A DNA stretch of 11,497 nt from an uncultured Flavobacterium sp. (GTDB taxonomy: Bacteria; Bacteroidota; Bacteroidia; Flavobacteriales; Flavobacteriaceae), in contig NZ_CALBSN010000202.1 in assembly GCF_937967675.1 (NCBI RefSeq), positions 1-11,497 on the forward strand, read 5' to 3'. Below are positions 1-7,525 of the stretch, in pieces. The notes under the pieces were generated by a model that ran no database searches, was not told the DNA's origin, and worked only from the letters and a program-made list of their open reading frames with translations. Numbering within the stretch: position 1 is the first letter of the stretch; the number at the start of each line of letters is the position of its first letter. Made by a program: the position numbers and the translations under genes.

Positions 1-68
1 AGCATTTACAAAAATGTCGCTTAACTTAAACTGTACTTTTTATTTGCATATCCAAACATCAACAAGAC

Positions 69-1334
69 ATGGATTTTGTTTTCCATCAAATGAAGAATTA
101 TAAAAATCTAGATTATATTTCAATATGGTTTTATAAAGCAACTAAGTATATAGTTTCTAAAGAAAGTAAGTACGCATTTGTTACAACTAACTCACTTTGT
201 CAAGGAACACAAGTGGAAATGTTATGGCCAATAATTTTCAATAAAAATCAAGAAATATTTTTTGCACACAAGAATATTAAATGGACAAATAATGCAAAAG
301 ACAAAGCAGGTGTAACTGTATCAATTGTTGGTGTTAGGAATATATCAAATGATAAAAAAATAATATTTGAAGATAATAGAATAATCAAAGCAAATAATAT
401 CAACGCATATTTAATAAATAGTAATAATATTATTGTTTCAAATAATAAGAAACCAATCTCTAAACTTAATAAAATGGAGGGTGGTAATCAGCCACGAGAA
501 GGAGGGTATTTTATTCTTAATGATGATGAGAAAAAAGATTTAATTACAAAGTATCCAATGATTGAAAAGTATATCAAACCTTTAATTGGGTCAATTGAAT
601 TTATAAACAATATTCAAAGATGGTGTATTTGGATAAATGAAAATGAAGTTGAGGATGCAATGAGTATAGATATTTTAAATGAAAAAATTAGTGCTGTCAA
701 AAATTTAAGGATAAATGGAAACACACTAGAAAGAAACTTTGTAAATTATCCATATCGGTTTATTCAAAATAAAACAGCTTTAAAAAATCAAATAATAATA
801 CCAGTAGTTTCATCCGAAAGTAGGGATTACATTCCAATTGGTTTTCTATCATCTGAATATATAATTCTAAATTCAGCTAATGTTATTTACGACCCTGAAA
901 TCTTTAACTTTTCACTTTTATGTTCACAAATTCACAATATATGGGTTAAAGCAGTTGCAGGAAAGTTAGAAAATCGTATCAGATATACAAATGGTGTTTG
1001 TTGGAATTCTTTTCCATTTCCAAAAATATCAGAAGCTCAAAAGCAAGAATTAACACAATGTGTGTTTAGAATATTAGAAGAACGTGAAAACCATTCCGAA
1101 AAAACATTAGCTCAGTTATACGACCCAGTGAAAATGCCACAAGGTTTGCGTGAAGCACATAGATTAAATGATTTAGCCGTAGAACGTTGTTACCGCAGTA
1201 AACCTTTTGAAACAGACGAAGAACGACTAGAATACCTTTTCAAGTTATACGAACAAATGATTGCAGACGAAAAACAAAAAGGAACATTGTTTGAAGAAGA
1301 AAAGAAAGCTAAAAAAACTAAAAAAATAAACTAA
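69..1334 (+). CDS. MmeI-like class I SAM-dependent DNA methyltransferase, 5'-truncated (C-terminal half with target-recognition domain)
   Basis: The 421 residues match the second half of MmeI-type adenine methyltransferases, which are usually about 900 residues long. Residues 1-105 are the part just after the catalytic NPPF/Y motif (AFVTTNSLCQGTQV, FFAHKNIKWTNNAK). Residues 110-340 would be the target-recognition domain. Residues 340-421 are the helical C-terminal region with the family ending (NDLAVERCYRSKPFETDEER, then GTLFEEE). The SAM-binding motif and NPPF are absent. The frame is stopped at 27-29, within the stretch where NPPF would be expected, so the gene looks truncated or broken rather than merely cut by the window edge. 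Starting at 69 gives the only in-frame ATG before the conserved region. It is the first gene of the operon, one base before the helicase start. It could still serve as a DNA-recognition subunit, but it should not methylate alone. Confidence 0.8.
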   Translation: MDFVFHQMKNYKNLDYISIWFYKATKYIVSKESKYAFVTTNSLCQGTQVEMLWPIIFNKNQEIFFAHKNIKWTNNAKDKAGVTVSIVGVRNISNDKKIIFEDNRIIKANNINAYLINSNNIIVSNNKKPISKLNKMEGGNQPREGGYFILNDDEKKDLITKYPMIEKYIKPLIGSIEFINNIQRWCIWINENEVEDAMSIDILNEKISAVKNLRINGNTLERNFVNYPYRFIQNKTALKNQIIIPVVSSESRDYIPIGFLSSEYIILNSANVIYDPEIFNFSLLCSQIHNIWVKAVAGKLENRIRYTNGVCWNSFPFPKISEAQKQELTQCVFRILEERENHSEKTLAQLYDPVKMPQGLREAHRLNDLAVERCYRSKPFETDEERLEYLFKLYEQMIADEKQKGTLFEEEKKAKKTKKIN

Positions 1335-1335
1335 T

Positions 1336-3267
1336 ATGCCAAATTTAGTAAACGTATCATACCACCAAACAGGAAAAAGCACAAGTACCAATACAATGGG
1401 AATGCGTGAAATGCAATCGCGTGCCTTTGAAGCTCGTGATGCAAAATATTTATTATTAAAAGCACCACCAGCATCAGGTAAATCTCGTGCATTAATGTTT
1501 TTGGCTTTAGATAAAATGATAAATCAAGGCATCAAAAAAGTGATTGTAGCTGTGCCGGAACGCTCAATTGGTAGTTCTTTTTCGCATACAGATTTAATGA
1601 AAGATGGTTTCTTTGCTAATTGGGAACCAAACGACAATTATAACCTTTGTACTCCTGGTGATGATGGTAGCAGTAGTAAAGTACAAGCCTTTCATAACTT
1701 TATGGATAGCGATGAAAAGATTTTGATTTGTACACATGCTACATTACGCTTTGCTTGTGATACATTAGACGAAACAAAATTAAATGATACTTTATTAGCT
1801 ATTGATGAATTTCACCACGTTTCTGCCGATGTAAATAATAGATTAGGAGAACTATTAAAAGTAATAATGAATAAGTCAACAGCTCATATTATAGCAATGA
1901 CAGGTTCATATTTCAGAGGTGATAGTGTGCCTATTTTAACACCAGAGAACGAAGCAAAGTTTACTAAAGTAACATATAACTATTACGAACAATTAAACGG
2001 GTATAACTACTTAAAATCACTTGGTATTGGGTATCATTTTTACACAGGAAAATATACAGAAGCTATACTTGATGTGTTAGATACTGATTTAAAAACCATT
2101 GTTCATATTCCAAATGTAAACTCAGGAGAAAGTACAAAAGACAAGCACAATGAAGTAGATTTTATTATTGATGCTATTGGTCGTGTTTTAAGACAAGATA
2201 GTGATACAGGAGTTATTTTTGTAGAAAGGCATACAGATAAAAAGATTATTAAAATTGCTGATTTAGTTGAAGACACACCAAGAGAAAGAGATAAAATAGT
2301 AAACTATTTACGAAACATTTCTTCTGTTGACGATATGGATTTGATTATAGCATTAGGTATGGCAAAAGAGGGCTTTGATTGGCCTTATTGTGAACATGCC
2401 TTAACAGTTGGTTATAGAGGTTCATTAACCGAAATTATTCAAATTATTGGTCGATGTACAAGAGATAGCAATAACAAAACGCATGCTCAATTCACCAATT
2501 TAATTGCACAACCCGAAGCAATACAAGACGATGTAAAAAAAGCCACTAATGATATGCTAAAAGCAATTACAGCATCTTTATTAATGGAGCAAGTGTTAGC
2601 ACCTAATTTCAAATTTAAAACAAAACTTGATAATGATGATGATGCAGAGCCGGGTACAATCAAAGTAAGAGGTTTTAAAGAGCCAAGTTCAAAAAGAGTT
2701 AAAGATATTATCGAAGCTGATTTGAATGACTTAAAAGCTACTATACTGCAAGATGATACAATGTTAAAAACAATGTCTGGTACAATAGATGCAGAAGTAA
2801 TTAACAGAGTATTAATTCCAAAAATCATTAAAATAAAATATCCTGAATTAACAGAAGATGAAGTGGAAGAAATCAGACAATATGTAGTAGTTGATAGTGT
2901 TGTTAAAAGTGGCGAAATTAAAGAAGTTGGCGACCAAAGATTTATTCGTTTAGCAGATAAATTCATCAATATAGATGATATTCATATTGACTTAATTGAT
3001 GCGGTTAATCCATTCCAAAAAGCTTATGAAATATTATCAAAATCAGTTACAACAAAGGTTTTAAAAGTTATTCAAGATACAATTGAAGCAACTCGTATTA
3101 AAATGGATTTTGAAGAAGCCAAAATATTGTGGCCCAAAATTGTTGAGTTTAAAAAATTACATGATAAAGAGCCAAGTCTAAATGCTAATGACCCATTAGA
3201 AAGAAGAATGGCAGAGTGTATTATTTATTTAAAAGAAGAAAAAAGAAAACGTTTAGCAAATGGATAA
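1336..3267 (+). CDS. SF2 DEAD/DEAH-type helicase, defence-associated
   Basis: A 643-residue ATP-dependent superfamily 2 helicase or translocase, predicted to act on DNA in the cytoplasm. Visible motifs are Walker A APPASGKS (43-50), motif Ia VAVPERS (71-77), Walker B DEFH (157-160), motif III TGS (189-191), a motif V-like GFDWP (346-350) and motif VI QIIGRCTRD (369-377). Residues 380-640 are not a recognised domain. The end of the protein (about 598-637) carries an EPxxN-centred helical segment that resembles the N-terminal part of the next protein. It follows the methyltransferase by one base and overlaps the nuclease gene by eight, so translation is probably coupled. The setting suggests it plays the role of the translocating subunit in a restriction-like complex; that role is inferred, while the helicase assignment is clear. 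Confidence 0.92.
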   Translation: MPNLVNVSYHQTGKSTSTNTMGMREMQSRAFEARDAKYLLLKAPPASGKSRALMFLALDKMINQGIKKVIVAVPERSIGSSFSHTDLMKDGFFANWEPNDNYNLCTPGDDGSSSKVQAFHNFMDSDEKILICTHATLRFACDTLDETKLNDTLLAIDEFHHVSADVNNRLGELLKVIMNKSTAHIIAMTGSYFRGDSVPILTPENEAKFTKVTYNYYEQLNGYNYLKSLGIGYHFYTGKYTEAILDVLDTDLKTIVHIPNVNSGESTKDKHNEVDFIIDAIGRVLRQDSDTGVIFVERHTDKKIIKIADLVEDTPRERDKIVNYLRNISSVDDMDLIIALGMAKEGFDWPYCEHALTVGYRGSLTEIIQIIGRCTRDSNNKTHAQFTNLIAQPEAIQDDVKKATNDMLKAITASLLMEQVLAPNFKFKTKLDNDDDAEPGTIKVRGFKEPSSKRVKDIIEADLNDLKATILQDDTMLKTMSGTIDAEVINRVLIPKIIKIKYPELTEDEVEEIRQYVVVDSVVKSGEIKEVGDQRFIRLADKFINIDDIHIDLIDAVNPFQKAYEILSKSVTTKVLKVIQDTIEATRIKMDFEEAKILWPKIVEFKKLHDKEPSLNANDPLERRMAECIIYLKEEKRKRLANG

Positions 3268-4453
3268 GAATTCAGTACTTGACGATATTTTCAATAATGA
3301 TCCGTTTGATATTCTAAATGTCAAACCAAAATCTTCTGGAGCAAAAACAACAGACGAAAGGTTGTTAAATTCATTTAATGAAGTGAATGATTTTGTAGAA
3401 AAATATAAAAGAGAACCACAACCAAATATTTCAAACGTATCTGAATATCAATTATACACTAGATTAAAAGGTATTAGAGAAAACCCTGAGAAGAAAGAAC
3501 AATTAAAGGAAATAGATACTAATAACCTGCTTGATTTTGAAATAAAAGAAATAAACTCAATTGATGATATTTTTAATGATGATGCTTTTGATTTGTTTGA
3601 CGATGATACAGATTTATTTGATTTCAAACATACTCCTAAAACAGACGAAAGAGCTTCAACAGACTTTGTAGCAAGAAGAAAACCAATGAAAGACTTTGAT
3701 AAATACGAACATTTATTCAAAGAAATTCAAAAGGATTTAGCAAGTGGTAAAAGAAAATTAGTTGATTTCAAAATGGGTAACTTACGTGAAGGAGCTTATT
3801 ATGTTCACAACGGAGTTTTGTTTTTATTAGAAGAAATTCAAATCAGTAAAAAAGAACATTATAGAGAAGATGGTACAAGAGTTAGAGAAGATGGCAGAAC
3901 AAGATGTATTTTCGAAAATGGTACAGTGTCTAATATGCTTAAAAGGTCGGTAGAAAAGATATTGTATGCTAATGGTCAAGTAGTATCTGAAAACATAGAC
4001 AAAGTAAACGAAAGCTTTATTGAGAAGTTTAGTAATATTACTGATGAAGATGAAGAAGCAGGATTTATTTATGTGTTAAGTTCCAAAAGTAAAGATGAAA
4101 AAATAGCATCAATAGAAAACCTATTTAAAATTGGATATTCAAAGGTTGATGTATTAGAAAGAATAAAAAATGCAGAAAAAGAGCCAACATATTTAATGGC
4201 AAAAGTCAAAATAGAAAGTGCTTGGAAATGCTACAATATGAACCCACAAAAATTAGAACAATTACTTCATAACTTCTTTGGCAGCTCTTGTTTAAACATT
4301 GACATCTTTGATGAAAATAAAATTCGACACACACCAAGAGAATGGTTCATTGCTCCATTAGAAGTAATAGAACAATCAATTCAATTAATTATAAACGGAG
4401 AGATTGTGAATTATAGATATGATGTTGAAAGTAAAATCATAACAAATAGATAG
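3260..4453 (+). CDS. GIY-YIG nuclease family protein (T5orf172/MUG113-type domain)
   Basis: This 397-residue protein ends in a GIY-YIG nuclease domain. GFIYVL (268-273) stands for GIY, KIGYS (290-294) for YIG, followed by R301 in ERIKNAEKEPT, E333 in NPQKLEQLLHNFF, and REWF (360-363). These are the expected catalytic positions for single-metal DNA cleavage. The N-terminal part contains two acidic copies of DDIFN[ND]D[PA]FD (residues 8-17 and 102-111), each followed by a TDER segment (31-34, 128-131). Between them is a segment (39-80) like the C-terminus of the helicase. Residues 140-260 are a middle region of unknown function. The reading frame overlaps the helicase by eight bases. It is the likely cleavage subunit of the cluster. 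Nuclease family is well supported; substrate and partner are inferred. Confidence 0.88.
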   Translation: MDKNSVLDDIFNNDPFDILNVKPKSSGAKTTDERLLNSFNEVNDFVEKYKREPQPNISNVSEYQLYTRLKGIRENPEKKEQLKEIDTNNLLDFEIKEINSIDDIFNDDAFDLFDDDTDLFDFKHTPKTDERASTDFVARRKPMKDFDKYEHLFKEIQKDLASGKRKLVDFKMGNLREGAYYVHNGVLFLLEEIQISKKEHYREDGTRVREDGRTRCIFENGTVSNMLKRSVEKILYANGQVVSENIDKVNESFIEKFSNITDEDEEAGFIYVLSSKSKDEKIASIENLFKIGYSKVDVLERIKNAEKEPTYLMAKVKIESAWKCYNMNPQKLEQLLHNFFGSSCLNIDIFDENKIRHTPREWFIAPLEVIEQSIQLIINGEIVNYRYDVESKIITNR

Positions 4454-4454
4454 A

Positions 4455-4976
4455 ATGAGATCATTTGAAGTATTTCATACGCAAGAATATAGATTTCCAA
4501 TACTAACATTCCCAATTCAAGGTACTGGTAATGATATGTGGTTAGGTGATGGTTATTATTTTTGGCAAGATTATGAGTTTAGTAAATGGTGGGGAGAAAT
4601 TATGAAGTGTAAAGCATGTAATAAAACAAGACGGTACACTATATTTAAAGCTACAATTACATTTACCAATGAAGAATTTATTGATACAGTTTTTAATGAA
4701 GATGACTATTATAATTTTGTAAATACAGTAGAAAAATTTGCTAAAATGTATATTAAACAATTTCACAAAAAACCAACATTAGAAGAATTTAATGACTTCA
4801 TTGATGATTACGATGTTTGGGAAGATATAAGTGTAATTAGATTTCAAGACCTGCCATTTAACAATGATTTAATAAAGGTTGATGGTTATTACTACAAAAA
4901 AAGAATACAATTTAGAGTAAATGAACCAGAAAAAATAACTAACTTTGCACAATTAAACACATTTTATTGTGTTTAA
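4455..4976 (+). CDS. Small protein resembling ADP-ribosyltransferase-like fold; function unproven
   Basis: A 173-residue protein starting two bases after the nuclease stop codon. Its pattern recalls PARP/DUF3990-type ADP-ribosyltransferase-like proteins. An N-terminal aromatic-H-T (VFHT, 6-9) could stand for the YHGT histidine. The block WLGDGYYFWQD (29-39) followed by KWW (44-46) matches the GxGxYF...A..WA block that carries the tyrosine. The C-terminal RIQFRVNEPEKI (150-161) sits where such proteins have a QI.VRNP strand. That would make a possible H-Y-Q/E triad. There is no signal peptide or membrane segment. The middle (80-145) is rich in acidic and aromatic residues. In this operon it might act as a toxin-like effector or as a modifier of phage or host targets. 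The match is from memory of motif patterns, so a plain unknown protein remains possible. That the gene is real is much surer than the function. Confidence 0.75.
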   Translation: MRSFEVFHTQEYRFPILTFPIQGTGNDMWLGDGYYFWQDYEFSKWWGEIMKCKACNKTRRYTIFKATITFTNEEFIDTVFNEDDYYNFVNTVEKFAKMYIKQFHKKPTLEEFNDFIDDYDVWEDISVIRFQDLPFNNDLIKVDGYYYKKRIQFRVNEPEKITNFAQLNTFYCV

Positions 4977-4993
4977 TAATAGATAAAAAATAT

Positions 4994-5287
4994 ATGATGA
5001 TGGCAAATTGGGAAAAGTTAAACTCTAAATTCAATCAAATTATTGACAATATGTCTAATGAAGATTGGAATAAGTGGTCTTCTGAAAGAATGGCTAAAAA
5101 AGCTATGCGTAATTCCGAAATGTTATTAAGAGCTAAACTTCAAGAAGAAAAAATAATACTTTCAAGTATAGTTGGTTGTAATATTTCTTCTCATACAGGT
5201 TATAGTTCATCTGTTAACACTATATCAAATTCTTTATTTACAGGTTTAGTTTTACGTTCAGAACCTGAATATCCTATAGCCGCATAA
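4994..5287 (+). CDS. Small conserved-looking protein of unknown function
   Basis: I do not recognise this protein of about 97 residues. Its first half is helical and charged (ANWEKLNSKFNQIIDNMSNE, then DWNKWSSERMAKKAMRNSEM and LLRAKLQEEKII). The second half is Ser/Thr/Asn-rich with little charge. Three consecutive ATG codons (4994, 4997, 5000) follow the upstream stop by 17 bases behind an A-rich stretch. A further in-frame ATG at 4967 would overlap the previous gene and adds an unlikely leader (MCLIIDKKY), so I prefer 4994. It sits between the ADP-ribosyltransferase-like gene and the SecB-like gene, three bases before the latter. A small helical protein directly upstream of a SecB-like chaperone is the layout of a chaperone client such as an antitoxin. 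That is inference from position only. Confidence 0.65.
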   Translation: MMMANWEKLNSKFNQIIDNMSNEDWNKWSSERMAKKAMRNSEMLLRAKLQEEKIILSSIVGCNISSHTGYSSSVNTISNSLFTGLVLRSEPEYPIAA

Positions 5288-5290
5288 ATT

Positions 5291-5701
5291 ATGGCAACTG
5301 AAGCTTCATTAAATTTTAAAGGTTACGATGTAATTAAGGTTGTCTTTGATAAACCATTAGGTTTTTCTGAAGGCAATTTTAACATTAATGTAAATCATTT
5401 AACTCATGTAGATGAAGAAAATAAAAACATATTCAAATCTGAGTTTATTGTAACCATTTCTAATGAAGAAAAAAATTTCAATCTAATTGTTCAAACAGTA
5501 GGTTATTTTGAAATCATGGGTGATGTTGAACAAAAAGTGTATGATAATTACATAAACATTAGTTCTCCTTCTATTGTCTATCCTTACATAAGAGCTTTTA
5601 TTACTAATTTAGTAATACAAACAGGTATGAAACCAATTATCATTCCACCTCTTAATTTTGCTAGTAAACCAACGGCACCAGTGGTAGAAGATAATAATTA
5701 A
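5291..5701 (+). CDS. SecB-like chaperone
   Basis: A 136-residue cytoplasmic protein with the SecB fold pattern. Several beta strands (YDVIKVVFDKPLG, FKSEFIVTISNEE, FNLIVQTVGYFEIMGD) lead to the family's most recognisable block, SPSIVYPYIRAFITNLVIQTGMKPIIIPPLNF (92-123). That block corresponds to FPYaRe.Is.lt..gg.ppl.LpP.nF in SecB. Bacteroidota often lack a classical SecB for general export. SecB-like proteins found alone are known as solitary chaperones, some belonging to toxin-antitoxin-chaperone (TAC) modules where they fold and protect an antitoxin. Here it is the last gene of a restriction-like operon, three bases after a small unknown protein. That suggests it supports a local client rather than bulk secretion. 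The family call is good; the client is inferred. Confidence 0.78.
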   Translation: MATEASLNFKGYDVIKVVFDKPLGFSEGNFNINVNHLTHVDEENKNIFKSEFIVTISNEEKNFNLIVQTVGYFEIMGDVEQKVYDNYINISSPSIVYPYIRAFITNLVIQTGMKPIIIPPLNFASKPTAPVVEDNN

Positions 5702-5721
5702 ATAACATTTTCATATATATA

Positions 5722-5773
5722 TTTTAAGTATAATCATTTATAATAATTATAAACATCTGATAAATACTTAAAA
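5722..5773. terminator. Bidirectional terminator-like hairpin between convergent operons
   Basis: Outer arms TTTTAAGTAT (5722-5731) and ATACTTAAAA (5764-5773) are perfect inverted repeats. Inside them, TTTATAA (5737-5743) and TTATAAA (5747-5753) form a second perfect stem. The structure lies between the stop codons of the rightward operon (5701) and the leftward gene (5778), where a two-way terminator is expected. It is AT-only apart from two pairs, so strength is uncertain. Confidence 0.5.
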
Positions 5774-5777
5774 CTTC

Positions 5778-6839
5778 TTAATTTCTTATAATTTTAAATC
5801 TCGTCTCTTTTTTAAAATACATTTCTTGTAAATCATCTTGGTTTATATTTAACAATCCTGCAATTTCAGCTTTTGAATATTCCAATTCATCTGAATATTT
5901 TTCAATGATTTCAGTTAAAAGTGTTGGTGTTTCTGACATTACTTCAAGTTCTTTCGGTTCTTTAGTTTTATATCCAAGCATTGACATTTGTTGCCATAAG
6001 TATCTATACTGATTATCAGTTATCATATCTAAAGCTTTGCATCTGTATAATAAAGAACCCATAGAAACTCTCCAATATAACTTAAGATTTGCCAATGTTC
6101 TTAAATCAAAAGATACAATTGTACTTTTAAACTCTTTTTCTGGCACAAGTAACTCTGATGCAAACTTCATAGCTTCTTTTTCTACATCTCTTTCAATATC
6201 AATTATCCTTCCAAAATGCATAATTAAATGACCTAATTCGTGAGCAATAGTAAGCCGTTGTCTGTCACCAGGCATATTACTATTGTAAAATATCAGTGGT
6301 TCATTTTTTGTTGTATACATACTCAAACCATCAAATTTATCTGCTCCAAAATCAAATGGAATAACAATAATTCCATTATCCTCAATTAATTTAACTAAAT
6401 CATCTATTCTTCCTTTTGGTATTTTCCATTGTTGTCTTAAAGTTATTGCAGCTTCCTCGGGAGTACCATTTTTCTCTACATCCCACTGAAACAAATTGTC
6501 TTCAGGCAATTCTACACTACTTAACAATTTTTCAATATTCATTCTAACAATATTTAATTTAGCTTCGGCTTTTAGAAGAACTTTCTTTTTTACAGCAATT
6601 CTTCTACGATAATAAATTAAATCTGGATTGTAGATATTGTCTTGCTGATAAAAGAAGCTTTCAGGATACTTTAAAACATTACAAAATTTTTCAATATTCT
6701 CTACTGATGCTGTTTGTATTCCTTTTTCTATTTTAGATAATGACCCTTGAGTTATACCAAGTAATTCACATAATTCCTTTTGCGTATAACCACGTGCTTC
6801 TCTGGCCAATACTAACATTTTGGAATTTATTTCTCTCAT
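5778..6839 (-). CDS. HTH-XRE regulator fused to ImmA/IrrE-family zinc metallopeptidase
   Basis: A 353-residue two-domain protein. Residues 7-62 are an XRE-type helix-turn-helix (ARGYTQKELCELLGITQGSL, SKIEKG) that binds operator DNA. Residues 140-240 are an ImmA/IrrE (M78) peptidase: the zinc motif HELGH at 200-204 is preceded by RQRLTIA, and the third ligand region EKEAMKFASELLVP follows at 220-233. Proteins of this kind repress mobile-element or toxin-antitoxin operons and can cleave a regulator or be inactivated under stress. It is the second gene of a leftward operon, 19 bases after the upstream gene. Three repeats upstream of that operon are its probable operator. Domain calls are firm. 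Whether it is antitoxin, element regulator or defence controller cannot be decided here. Confidence 0.92.
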   Translation of the reverse strand: MREINSKMLVLAREARGYTQKELCELLGITQGSLSKIEKGIQTASVENIEKFCNVLKYPESFFYQQDNIYNPDLIYYRRRIAVKKKVLLKAEAKLNIVRMNIEKLLSSVELPEDNLFQWDVEKNGTPEEAAITLRQQWKIPKGRIDDLVKLIEDNGIIVIPFDFGADKFDGLSMYTTKNEPLIFYNSNMPGDRQRLTIAHELGHLIMHFGRIIDIERDVEKEAMKFASELLVPEKEFKSTIVSFDLRTLANLKLYWRVSMGSLLYRCKALDMITDNQYRYLWQQMSMLGYKTKEPKELEVMSETPTLLTEIIEKYSDELEYSKAEIAGLLNINQDDLQEMYFKKETRFKIIRN

Positions 6840-6858
6840 TTTAAAAATTATTTATTTT

Positions 6859-7473
6859 TTAGTGTTTATCTGTACCGGTTTCTTTTTTCTCAGCAACTTT
6901 AACTTTAATACGACTTGGTTGTTTAGTTGTGGCTGTTTCAACGCTTTCGAATGTAAACTGAGTTTGTTCTGCAAAAGAAGTTAAATTTTTAACCCAAATT
7001 ACATTTCCTCCACTTTTACACATAATAAAAATATCTTTGATACTCGTCCATGTTGGATTTGGAATGTAGCCAGCATACAAAAAAGTAGCCTGCTTTGGAA
7101 GACCTTCAATTTCTGCTTGTTTTTCGAAATTTCTCGTTTGCTTTGTTTTTATATTTGAAGTTGTAAAATCCGCATTAATTTTTTTAAAGCGAATTAAAAA
7201 CTTTTTATCAATATGTAATCCGAATATTTTATTAAATTCTTTTGTCTCGACATTCTCTATTTGAGAATATTGGTCTTTAACTCTTTCTTTAATAAAATCA
7301 TGAACTAAATTTGCAATGGTTCTTTTCTCAAAATTAATTGGCTTTTTGTTTCTGTTCCATTCACTAATGAAACCTTGACAATCTTCGAAACCATCATTTA
7401 TACATTTCGCAATAACATCAAAATGTACGTTTAAAATACTTTCGGCTTCTTCTACAGGTAATATACTTTTCAT
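6859..7473 (-). CDS. Unknown 204-residue partner of the XRE-ImmA/IrrE protein
   Basis: I do not recognise a family. The start at 7473 (MKSILPVEEAESIL) is preferred to an in-frame ATG at 7524 because a promoter lies at 7493-7525, which would leave the longer form largely upstream of the transcript start. The N-terminal half is helical with ILNVHFDVIAKCINDGFEDC and a KPINFEKRTIANLVHDFIKE stretch. The C-terminal half is beta-rich (FLYAGYIPNPTWTSIKDIFI and GGNVIWVKNLTSF) and ends in a basic/Thr-rich tail, KQPSRIKVKVAEKKETGT. There is no signal peptide or membrane segment. It is co-transcribed with the HTH-ImmA/IrrE gene, in the first position of the pair. By analogy with similar pairs it may be the toxin or the regulated target; this is inference from gene order. 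Confidence 0.75.
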   Translation of the reverse strand: MKSILPVEEAESILNVHFDVIAKCINDGFEDCQGFISEWNRNKKPINFEKRTIANLVHDFIKERVKDQYSQIENVETKEFNKIFGLHIDKKFLIRFKKINADFTTSNIKTKQTRNFEKQAEIEGLPKQATFLYAGYIPNPTWTSIKDIFIMCKSGGNVIWVKNLTSFAEQTQFTFESVETATTKQPSRIKVKVAEKKETGTDKH

Positions 7474-7492
7474 CTTTAAACATTTATTTAAA

Positions 7493-7525
7493 CAAAGATA
7501 TAAAATATTTTGTAAAAACATCAAA
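7493..7525 (-). promoter_or_regulatory. Bacteroidota-type promoter for the leftward XRE-ImmA/IrrE operon
   Basis: Read on the - strand, a -33 TTTG (7522-7525) is followed after 21 bases by TATCTTTG (7493-7500), a perfect match to the Bacteroidota -7 consensus TAnnTTTG. Transcription would start about 7486, just ahead of the ATG at 7473. This fixes the start codon of the unknown partner gene. Confidence 0.7.

Noticed and set aside
1..68. Promoter of the six-gene operon
   Set aside because: No TAnnTTTG box is visible here, and the methyltransferase appears truncated, so the true promoter is probably outside the window.
2487..2969. 160-residue frame on the - strand inside the helicase gene
   Set aside because: It is antisense to a strongly supported helicase, rich in Ser/Leu/Ile as expected of an antisense frame, and has no motif.
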